From Phycisphaerales bacterium (lineage in GTDB: Bacteria; Planctomycetota; Phycisphaerae; Phycisphaerales; UBA1924): a stretch of 18,445 nucleotides of DNA. Shown here piece by piece: positions 7,513 through 15,027 of this stretch. The stretch lies in assembly GCA_029212425.1 (NCBI GenBank), contig JARGNC010000012.1:9188-27632 (forward strand), written 5' to 3'. The notes beneath the pieces are model-generated. The model did not search any database, was not told the origin of the DNA, and saw only the letters and a program-made list of their open reading frames with translations. Position 1 is the first letter of the stretch, and each line of letters starts with the position of its first letter. Made by a program: the position numbers and the translations under genes.

Positions 7513-10500
7513 ATGACCACACTCAATACTTCATCACGAAGCAACACGCCAAGCACGCAATCGAGCACGCTCGAAGCGTCAGTCGTTCGCGTTGTACGCA
7601 GGATGCGCATGCGAGGCGTTGTCCGTGCATCGGGGTGCATCATCGGCGCGGTTACCATCGCGGTGTTTCTAGATTGGGCTTTCCAACTCTCCGCATCGTT
7701 GCGTTGGGCATTCCTTGCGGGGATTCTTTGGATAAGCATCTGGGCGAGCCGGAGACTGATCCGCGATGTCTTCCGGATCCGCATCCGTCCGAGTGATCTT
7801 GCGCTCAACATTGCGGATAACAGCCCAACGCACTCCAACACCAATCGGCAAAGTTCGGCGCTTGCCGCGATTGCTGATCTACCCAAAGCAGAAGGCAACC
7901 CGATCGAGCAACAACTGATCCGCTCCATCTCAACGAGATCAACTTCCCATCTCGACACAAAGATTCATGCAACAATCCGCTCCAACACAACGCGAGAGAT
8001 GATCGCGATTTTCGCTGGATTCCTTGTGCTCTGCTTGACCGCGTTCGCATCCCCCACGCTTCTCACCATCGGTGCTCGTCGTGTTGTGATGCCTTGGACA
8101 CACGCGGATTGGCCCAAGCAGTTCGGGATTGAGGTACCAGATTCTGCGATCCATCATCCTTCCGATCGTGCCTTTATTGCTCGTGCAATCATCGGCCCTT
8201 CCAAAGAACACGCGGACGCGAAACTTCGCTGGAGACTTGTCGACAACGCAGGGACTCCGATCGTCCGATGGACTTCACTTGTCCTCAACCGCCAGAAAGA
8301 CCCTTCTCGCTACGAACAACTGATCCCAATCCACACGCTCTCAGCGCAGAGCATCCCAGCGGGATCCACGCTCGAATACCGCATCGAAACTCGCGACGAC
8401 CGAAGCGATGTCCAGAGCATCCAAATTGTCCACCCGCCCAAATTACAGGGTGTCGAGATCGAAACCACGCTCCCGGATTACGCTCAATCGATCCACGACT
8501 CAGCGATACCCTTTCTGCAAGGGAACACCAAACTCGCCCCATCATCGCTCTCGATCGGACCGATCCTCGCTGGATCAACGATCACAACCAGTTGGATATT
8601 CGACTCTGAGGTTCATGCGAAAGGCACACAGCCGTCCGAGTCCAACACCATCACAATAACTCAACAAATCAACGACAGCGGCACCATCACCACTGTACCG
8701 ATTGACAAGTTCGGATTCTCCCCTCGCGCCGCGATGGATGTCTTTGTGCGTGTGGTACCTGATGCTCCACCCGAAGCGATCGTCCAATCACCCAGCACCG
8801 ACCTCACAGTTGGGCAGCGTGCGATCATCGAACTGAGTGGCTATGTCACCGACGACCTCGGACTCGCAGCAGTTTCGATGAACGCGACAATCCAAAGTGG
8901 CTCGAACCTTACAGACCATGTTCTACTTTCTGCAGTCTCCGACGGCTTGCGTGAACGCACACTCCCTGCGCAACTCAATCTCGCGGAGCATTCGATCAAT
9001 CCCGGATCTCAAGTTGAACTCAGCGTGTCCGCGATCGATCTGCTGGGTCAAGAAACGCGATCGGTTCCTCGCATAATTCGAGTTGTTGAAGATCGGGAGA
9101 TCCTCGAACGCGTGGAATCACAACTCGGCTCGATCGGAGAAGTATTGAGGCGCCTGGACGGTCGTCAGCGGGAACTCCGTGAACAAACATCCGAAGGTTC
9201 CGATGTCCTTCCAGATGATCAATCATCGCTCACCACGCAGATCGATGCGAGATCACAAGCGGCCAGCCGATTACTCGACATGCTCGAGCAGAGCAATATC
9301 CAAGACCCACAGCTCACTCCGATGCTCGAAAGCATCAACGACATCCTCTCCGAAGCACGCGAGCAATCGCAACGCGCAACCGACGCACTCGAAAGAGCGC
9401 AGAAGGAACAAGCAACCGAGCGGATGGACAGCGTGCGAGACCAACTCGGAAACGCGATCGCGATGCTTGATCGCGGACAAGACACCTGGCTCGCTCGCAG
9501 ATCCATCGAAGACCTCCGTTCGAAGGTTCAAGAACTACTTGATGAAACAAATGAGTTGGGTCAACAAACCGCTGGCAAATCCATCGACCAGCTCTCCGAA
9601 GATCAACGCTCGATGCTCCAACGGATTCTGGACAAACAACGCAGAGCTACGAACCAAGCACGCGAGACAATCGACGCGCTCGACAAACAAGCGGATGCAC
9701 TCGAAGAGAATAACCCCACGGGTGCCCAAGGAATCCGCGATGCCGCGACCCAAGGCAGGAACTCAGGAATCGAAGAGCAGCTCGCCCAATCCGGCGATGA
9801 GCTCGCTGAAAACCAGACTTCGTCCGCCGCAGCAACACAGCAGCAGGTGCTCGAAGAGCTTGACAACATGATCGAGCAAATCGAGCAAGCACAGAAGAAC
9901 CGCGATTCTGCGCTCCGCAGAAAGCTCGCGTCGATTATCGAATCTATCCAAGGCTTACTCGAAGACCACGAGCACGAACTTGGCCGGTTGGACGAAGGGT
10001 TCCCGAACCTTGATCGCCCGATGATCGCAATCCGCGAGAACACACTCGCGGTCCGCGACGATGCTGCATCTGCGTTCCCAGAGACGCAATCTATCGCTGA
10101 GTCCATGACCAAAGCCGCGGACTCGCAAAGCATCGCGATCACCGCGTTGCGTGCTGATCCGCAAAACCTGACCTCGGCGCGCCAGTCGGAACTCTCCGCA
10201 ATGGCGCATCTTCAATCCGCACTCGATGAAGCGGAGCGTCAAGACGAGCAAGCCGCGGATCGTCAGGCGCAGCAACTCCGCGAAGAGCTCCGAGCAAAGT
10301 ACCAAGAAACACTCGAACTCCAATCGCAAATATCTCTCGAAACCCCCCCGCTTGTCGGACAACGGCTCAATCGCAGGCAGCGAGCCGCCGCTCGCGAACT
10401 GAGCGAACGCGAGAACTCGCTCAATGAAGCACTCAAGACCATGGTCGAAGAAACAGAGGAACTCAGCGAAGCACCCATCTTCTCGCTCGCGCATGACCAG

Positions 10501-10950
10501 CTCGAAGATCTCCTCGATTCAACCTCCTCGGCGTTGAATGAACAAACCATTGATCCGATGGTCACCAACGATCAACAAGCAGTCGCAACGATCCTGTCCG
10601 CGCTCATTGATGTCCTCGGGAATCAAAGCCAACCCCAATCCGATGCGTTTGAAGACGGGCAAGGCGGCGACGGAGGTGGACAGGGTGGCGGCGGACAAGA
10701 ACCCGTTATCCCACCTATCGCGCAACTCCAACTGCTCCGCACTCTCCAGCAACTCACCGCGACCCAGACCAGGTCGCTCTCCGAGCAGGATGCACCTGAT
10801 CTCAGCCGAGTCCGAAAAAACGGACAGATGCAGCGAGAACTTGCGGAGAAAGGCCAGCGACTGATCGAAGAGATGAACCCAGCGCCTCCTTCGGACGAAC
10901 AACCACTTAAGGAACCGGTTGAAGAACCGGCCGAGGACCCCACGCCGTGA
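7513..10950 (+). CDS. Very long membrane-anchored coiled-coil protein (DUF4175-like architecture)
   Basis: This is a 1145-residue protein from ATG 7513. An alternative ATG at 7477 would add 12 residues and overlap the previous gene; neither has a good ribosome binding site. I prefer 7513, two bases after the previous stop, with re-initiation. Arg-rich residues 24-38 precede membrane segments at about 40-57, 62-78 and 163-182. Residues ~185-520 look beta-rich and extracytoplasmic (two PPEAIV/GYVTDDLGLA-type blocks suggest Ig-like folds). Residues ~526-1045 are dominated by Glu, Gln, Arg, Ala and Leu in heptad-like patterns, a long coiled coil. A Gly/Gln-rich linker (about 1049-1064) and a Pro/Glu-rich tail end the protein. 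The layout recalls the DUF4175 (TIGR02302) family, but I cannot confirm homology by eye. It overlaps the next gene by four bases (GTGA). Confidence 0.8.
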   Translation: MTTLNTSSRSNTPSTQSSTLEASVVRVVRRMRMRGVVRASGCIIGAVTIAVFLDWAFQLSASLRWAFLAGILWISIWASRRLIRDVFRIRIRPSDLALNIADNSPTHSNTNRQSSALAAIADLPKAEGNPIEQQLIRSISTRSTSHLDTKIHATIRSNTTREMIAIFAGFLVLCLTAFASPTLLTIGARRVVMPWTHADWPKQFGIEVPDSAIHHPSDRAFIARAIIGPSKEHADAKLRWRLVDNAGTPIVRWTSLVLNRQKDPSRYEQLIPIHTLSAQSIPAGSTLEYRIETRDDRSDVQSIQIVHPPKLQGVEIETTLPDYAQSIHDSAIPFLQGNTKLAPSSLSIGPILAGSTITTSWIFDSEVHAKGTQPSESNTITITQQINDSGTITTVPIDKFGFSPRAAMDVFVRVVPDAPPEAIVQSPSTDLTVGQRAIIELSGYVTDDLGLAAVSMNATIQSGSNLTDHVLLSAVSDGLRERTLPAQLNLAEHSINPGSQVELSVSAIDLLGQETRSVPRIIRVVEDREILERVESQLGSIGEVLRRLDGRQRELREQTSEGSDVLPDDQSSLTTQIDARSQAASRLLDMLEQSNIQDPQLTPMLESINDILSEAREQSQRATDALERAQKEQATERMDSVRDQLGNAIAMLDRGQDTWLARRSIEDLRSKVQELLDETNELGQQTAGKSIDQLSEDQRSMLQRILDKQRRATNQARETIDALDKQADALEENNPTGAQGIRDAATQGRNSGIEEQLAQSGDELAENQTSSAAATQQQVLEELDNMIEQIEQAQKNRDSALRRKLASIIESIQGLLEDHEHELGRLDEGFPNLDRPMIAIRENTLAVRDDAASAFPETQSIAESMTKAADSQSIAITALRADPQNLTSARQSELSAMAHLQSALDEAERQDEQAADRQAQQLREELRAKYQETLELQSQISLETPPLVGQRLNRRQRAAARELSERENSLNEALKTMVEETEELSEAPIFSLAHDQLEDLLDSTSSALNEQTIDPMVTNDQQAVATILSALIDVLGNQSQPQSDAFEDGQGGDGGGQGGGGQEPVIPPIAQLQLLRTLQQLTATQTRSLSEQDAPDLSRVRKNGQMQRELAEKGQRLIEEMNPAPPSDEQPLKEPVEEPAEDPTP

Positions 10951-11579
10951 TATTTCAGCACCCCCATCCCGCGATCACCATTGGACTCGTGCTTATCGCA
11001 AGCATGAGCGCGATGGCGCAAGAAGGGACCGAGCCGACTCGCGTACCAACGCTCGATGAACTGCTTGGGTTGGAGATCGAACCCGAAGCACCAGATGATT
11101 CGGAGATCGACCAAGCGCTGTCAGCACAACAATCAGCCGAGGCGTTTACGCAAGCGGTAGGGCTGATGGAACAAGCAGCGAATCGGCTGGAGACGAACGA
11201 AACCGGACTCACGACACAACGCATGCAAGAGGACATTCTCCGCAAACTCGACCAGGTGATCGAATCAGCGCAGCAGAACCAAAGCTCCGGAAGCAGCGGC
11301 GGATCATCCTCGTCTTCATCTTCGAGTCCTCAACAACCCGACCAACAGTCCCAGCAGCCCAGCCCTTCGAGCGGAGCAGGTGAGCCGGGAGATGGATCGA
11401 CCCCTCCGGGGTCCGACGAGGTTGGGTCAAACAACCGAAACAACGCGATCGCTCGATGGGGAAGTCTCCCAGAGCGGCTCCGCGATGCACTGAGTCAAGG
11501 GCTTGACGAGCCATACTCCGAGCTGTACCGAAGCTTGACCGAACGCTACTACAAAGCACTCGCGGAGGATGAGGAATGA
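10947..11579 (+). CDS. Small secreted protein with Ser/Gln/Pro-rich linker
   Basis: This is a 210-residue protein with a signal peptide (hydrophobic 9-20, cleavage likely after SAMA at 21-24). Residues 50-110 form a helical segment rich in Gln, Glu and Leu. Residues 112-165 are low complexity: a Ser/Gly run at 113-127, then Gln/Pro/Ser. The C-terminal ~40 residues begin WGSLPERLRD (171-180) and end with YRSLTERYYKALAEDEE, an amphipathic helical block. I recall similar WGxLPxR...YYxxLA endings in small proteins next to planctomycete VWA clusters, which suggests a conserved C-terminal domain; this comes from memory and is not checked. The GTG start overlaps the previous stop and has GAGGA (10933-10937) upstream. 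It is probably a periplasmic partner of the long coiled-coil protein. No known function. Confidence 0.85.
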   Translation: MIFQHPHPAITIGLVLIASMSAMAQEGTEPTRVPTLDELLGLEIEPEAPDDSEIDQALSAQQSAEAFTQAVGLMEQAANRLETNETGLTTQRMQEDILRKLDQVIESAQQNQSSGSSGGSSSSSSSSPQQPDQQSQQPSPSSGAGEPGDGSTPPGSDEVGSNNRNNAIARWGSLPERLRDALSQGLDEPYSELYRSLTERYYKALAEDEE

Positions 11580-12628
11580 AACGCCTACCCGCGCTGCTCG
11601 CATGCTCGCTCCTCGCAGCATCATCGAGTCTCACGACCGCCCAACCCGCGAACCGACCAGCGCCTGCCGCTGGTCCGGAGATCACTCCCGAACTTGACCA
11701 GACGATTGCCAAAGCGATCAACTATCTAGCATCCACTCAAAGCGACGACGGATCATGGGAAGGCGGGCGATTCGGGAAGAATGTCGCGATCACCTCCCTC
11801 GCGTGCCTTGCATTCATGGGCGACGGCAACACCGCATCGCGCGGTCCATACAGCGATCACATCATGCGAGGTCTTCGTTTCGTCCTCGGCTCGACCAAAG
11901 AAAATGGACTCATCACTGCAGAAGCAAACAACGGTCCCATGTACGGGCACGGCTTCGCAACCCTGTTCCTTGGAGAAATCTACGGCATGACAGGAGGCGG
12001 CGCGGACACCGCGATCAGCACGCAGATCCATGAGTCACTCGTGAAAGCCGTGCGGCTCATCGAGCAGACCCAGAACGACGAAGGTGGCTGGCGCTACAAC
12101 CCAGTTCCATACGATGCGGATGTCTCAGTCACCATCTGCCAGATCATGGCGCTCCGCAGCGCACGAAACGCGGGGATCGAAGTCTCCAGCGAGACCATCG
12201 ACCGAGCCGTCGAATATGTAAGACAAACCCAGAACCCCGACGGCGGCTTCCGCTACCAGACCAGCGCAGGATCAAGCGCCTGGCCCCGCTCCGCGGCAGG
12301 GGTCGCGAGTTTGTACTACGCAGGGATCTATTCAGACGATTCGATTGATCGCGGACTCGAATACCTGATGGGGACCGCGCTCCCAGGCGCGACCACCCCA
12401 TCACGCTCCCACTATTTTTATGGACAGTACTATGCAGTTCAAACCATGTTCCTCGCAGGGGACGACTACTGGGACACCTGGTGGCCCGCGATCCGCGAAG
12501 AACTGATCGAGACCCAACTCGACGACGGCGCGTGGGAGGACCGATCCGCCGGCAAGGTGTACGGCACATCCATGTCACTCATTATTCTTCAGATGCCCAA
12601 GCGGTATCTGCCGATCTTCCAGAAATGA
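11576..12628 (+). CDS. Secreted prenyltransferase/squalene-oxidase-repeat protein
   Basis: This is a 350-residue protein with a signal peptide (about 1-22, LTTA before Gln). The mature part is an alpha-barrel of the squalene cyclase/prenyltransferase-beta kind. Four repeat motifs are visible: QSDDGSWEG (55-63), QNDEGGWRY (166-174), QNPDGGFRY (219-227) and QLDDGAWED (314-322). Each is preceded by a helix of the AIxYLxxTQ type. The catalytic DxDD of squalene-hopene cyclases is absent; the nearest match is DADVS at 180-184. It is also shorter than those enzymes (about 630 residues) and exported, so it is probably not a cyclase and may bind or scaffold. Proteins like this are common in planctomycetes. 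ATG 11576 overlaps the previous stop (ATGA) with GGAGGATGAGG just upstream. The stop overlaps the next start. Confidence 0.86.
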   Translation: MKRLPALLACSLLAASSSLTTAQPANRPAPAAGPEITPELDQTIAKAINYLASTQSDDGSWEGGRFGKNVAITSLACLAFMGDGNTASRGPYSDHIMRGLRFVLGSTKENGLITAEANNGPMYGHGFATLFLGEIYGMTGGGADTAISTQIHESLVKAVRLIEQTQNDEGGWRYNPVPYDADVSVTICQIMALRSARNAGIEVSSETIDRAVEYVRQTQNPDGGFRYQTSAGSSAWPRSAAGVASLYYAGIYSDDSIDRGLEYLMGTALPGATTPSRSHYFYGQYYAVQTMFLAGDDYWDTWWPAIREELIETQLDDGAWEDRSAGKVYGTSMSLIILQMPKRYLPIFQK

Positions 12629-13848
12629 GATCCTCTTTGCGATTCAGTGTGATCATTCCGACTGTCTTTCTCTCCTGCGTTAGCAATGCGAACGCGGATT
12701 GGCACCTCCTCCGCACCGACCTGACGATGAGCGAGATCCGATCCCCAAGAATCGAGCGAGGGATGGTGCACTATCTTGATCAAACAGGATTCGAGACAAC
12801 CACGCCTTTGGACCAGGTGTTCTTCGTGCTTCCATCAGAGCGTGGACCCCAATGGGAGTACACCTTTGCTGGATCAGGGACTCCAGCATTGATTCATCTC
12901 ACAGATGACCAGCGGCTTCAAGCACAGATCCAAGACAACGAGAACCCAGATCTGCTGCAGTTCATCACCGAGTTCGATTCCGAACCTCGCACCATCCCAC
13001 TTGATCAGCTCCGATCGCTCGATATGACCACAGATACCCAGACTCCGATCGACAACAATGGGAACGATACGATCAGACTGCTCAACAACGACACACTGAC
13101 CGGATTCATCGAATCGATTGGAGAGTCTGTCTCCATTGACAGCGATGGTATGATTCGAACCTTTCAACTCAACCAAGCCTCGTTTGTCCAGCTTGCAACA
13201 GATGCGACGATCATCCCAGGAACATATCTCTACCTCGATGCAGAGAATCGAATGCGCTCGCATTCAATCACCGCATCAACCTCCAGTGTTGGCACAGCAC
13301 AATCTCTGATCTTTCAGAGCGACACGAATGCACCCACCCGAAGCATCCTGATCGAGTTTGAGCCTCAACGCTTCGCTGGGATTGAGATGGAACTCGAATC
13401 CGCGAGCATGATCCCGCTCGCGGCTCTTACACCCGAATCCACCACCCCCACTGGGGATCGCTCTTGGACACAGTCACCAAGCACACTCATCGAGCAGATC
13501 CCCAACTCAGGACTCAACGATCTGGATCTCAAAGCGCCGATCCAGCTTCATTATCAATTCGAAAGCCCTGTATCCCGATTCGCATGTATTGCGGATCTGA
13601 TCGCGGATCGTTGGTCGGATTGCGAGTTGATCATTTCTGCAGGTTCAGATAGCACGCCGCTTGTCGAGATCGAATCCCACCGTCTCAACACAATGCGCGA
13701 TCAAGTCGAAATCTCGATTGATCTCCCCCAGAACACCACAGAGCTGGTCATCAGCGTCGAACCTGGAATCAACGGCCCGATCCAAGATCGCGTGATCCTG
13801 CGCAAACCGAGACTCCTCATCGAGCGACCTCTACCGCAGTTTGAGTGA
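12625..13848 (+). CDS. Secreted beta-rich protein with internal repeats, possibly NPCBM-like C-terminus
   Basis: This is a 407-residue protein with a signal peptide (hydrophobic 8-18, cleavage after NANA at 21-24). Two internal repeats are visible at about 91-134 and 151-191. Each has a (D/N)(D/N)xxLxxxI start and ends in RTIPLDQLRSLDM or RTFQLNQASFVQL, which suggests tandem small beta-barrels; a weaker third copy may lie at 30-70. Residues ~245-400 look like a carbohydrate-binding beta-sandwich of the NPCBM kind (RFACIADL, CELIISAG, and VEPGINGPIQDRVILRKPRLL near the end), but the match is weak and no sugar-binding residues can be named. ATG 12625 overlaps the previous stop codon; the frame is open upstream to 12481, but that part lies inside the previous gene. 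It is the last gene of the operon, and its end overlaps the end of mraY by 18 bases. Confidence 0.78.
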   Translation: MRSSLRFSVIIPTVFLSCVSNANADWHLLRTDLTMSEIRSPRIERGMVHYLDQTGFETTTPLDQVFFVLPSERGPQWEYTFAGSGTPALIHLTDDQRLQAQIQDNENPDLLQFITEFDSEPRTIPLDQLRSLDMTTDTQTPIDNNGNDTIRLLNNDTLTGFIESIGESVSIDSDGMIRTFQLNQASFVQLATDATIIPGTYLYLDAENRMRSHSITASTSSVGTAQSLIFQSDTNAPTRSILIEFEPQRFAGIEMELESASMIPLAALTPESTTPTGDRSWTQSPSTLIEQIPNSGLNDLDLKAPIQLHYQFESPVSRFACIADLIADRWSDCELIISAGSDSTPLVEIESHRLNTMRDQVEISIDLPQNTTELVISVEPGINGPIQDRVILRKPRLLIERPLPQFE

Positions 13849-15027
13849 AGCCATCGCGACGACGACGAGCAGGATCGAGATCAACCACAACCTCGCGACG
13901 ACCTGGTTCTCCGCCCAGCCCCCTTGGTGGAGGTGGTGGTGGTAGGGCGCGATGCGGAAGATGCGTCGTCCCGTCCCGGTTTTGATGCGCGTGTATTTGA
14001 ACCATCCGACCTGCATGACGACCGACAGGATCTCGAAGATAAACACCCCACACATGAGGAGGACGACGAACTCTTGTCTCGTGATGATCGCGATGTATCC
14101 GATCATCCCGCCGAGCGCGAGTGATCCGGTATCTCCCATAAAGATCTGCGCTGGTTTGCAGTTCCACCACAAGAATCCCAAGCACGCGCCGAACATCGCG
14201 CCGGAGATCACCGCGAGCTCATCCGCCATCGGGACATACGGCACATACAGATACTGCGCCGAGCTGAGCTGACCCGCGACCAGTGAGAGCAAGATCAACG
14301 CAAAGCTGACAATCCCGCTGATTCCCGCTGCCAGCCCGTCCATGCCATCGGTCATGTTGACCGCGTTGGAGAGCCCCGCGACGACGAGCATCGACAAGAT
14401 CATGAACGCTGGGAGACCAAGATAAATCAATCCATCCGCGGCAAACTTCGTCCCAGGCTCATAAGTCCGCTGGAATGGAAGGTTGAGCACATGCGAGATC
14501 GAATCGACCTGCGCTCCGTCCTCGACCTGCACGCCGTAGCGGTACGCGAAGAATCCCACGATCAATCCGATCCCGAGCTGGAAGACGAGTTTCTCCCATG
14601 AATACAGCCCTTGTCGACCGGTGCCACGCGTTGCAGCGGTCAGTTTGAGGTAGTCGTCTGCGCCCCCCACGACCGCCATCCATACAAGCGTGAACAATCC
14701 GAGGTAGACAATATTGACACGGATATCCGCGAGCAGGAAGGTGGAGATGAAGATCGCGCCGCAGATCAGGATGCCGCCCATCGTCGGGACATTCGCTTTG
14801 GTCGCAGCATGCTCTCGCAGGAGTGCCGCGTCGGTCTCGCCCGCGTCACCGATCTTGAGGCGAATCAGCATCCGGATCACGCGCTTCCCAAAGAACACCA
14901 CGATCGCGAATGACAATCCCGCGGCCATCAAGGTCCTGAACTGAATTTCATCAAAGACACGAAAGAACGCGTAGAGCTTGTGATCCACCAACCATCCACG
15001 CAACATGTCAAGCAATATATAGATCAT
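13831..15027 (-). CDS. mraY: Phospho-N-acetylmuramoyl-pentapeptide transferase
   Basis: This 398-residue inner-membrane enzyme transfers phospho-MurNAc-pentapeptide from UDP to undecaprenyl phosphate, making lipid I, the first membrane step of peptidoglycan synthesis. Family motifs are all present: PTMGG (81-85), catalytic DDYLK (124-128), NAVNMTDGMDGL (221-232), FMGDTGSLALGG (297-308) and PYHHHL (361-366). About ten hydrophobic segments are visible, as expected. The length is somewhat above the usual ~360, with extra residues at the N-terminus and in the periplasmic loop at about 165-195. ATG 15027 overlaps the murF stop codon (ATGA on the minus strand), so translation is coupled. It is the last gene of the mur operon; no murD or murG follows, because the next gene is the convergent end of the VWA operon. 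Confidence 0.98.
   Translation of the reverse strand: MIYILLDMLRGWLVDHKLYAFFRVFDEIQFRTLMAAGLSFAIVVFFGKRVIRMLIRLKIGDAGETDAALLREHAATKANVPTMGGILICGAIFISTFLLADIRVNIVYLGLFTLVWMAVVGGADDYLKLTAATRGTGRQGLYSWEKLVFQLGIGLIVGFFAYRYGVQVEDGAQVDSISHVLNLPFQRTYEPGTKFAADGLIYLGLPAFMILSMLVVAGLSNAVNMTDGMDGLAAGISGIVSFALILLSLVAGQLSSAQYLYVPYVPMADELAVISGAMFGACLGFLWWNCKPAQIFMGDTGSLALGGMIGYIAIITRQEFVVLLMCGVFIFEILSVVMQVGWFKYTRIKTGTGRRIFRIAPYHHHLHQGGWAENQVVARLWLISILLVVVAMASLKLR

Noticed and set aside
9179..10494. Several open frames of 80-230 codons on both strands within the coiled-coil gene
   Set aside because: They follow from the repetitive Glu/Gln/Arg codons of the real gene; none has a recognisable domain.
11283..11327. 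Ser/Gly codon run that might be a tandem DNA repeat
   Set aside because: The codons vary and no fixed repeat unit is kept, so it is better read as a low-complexity protein linker.
12481..12624. Upstream extension of the last VWA-operon gene
   Set aside because: It lies inside the squalene-repeat gene, and the ATG at 12625 gives a clean signal peptide and the usual ATGA overlap.
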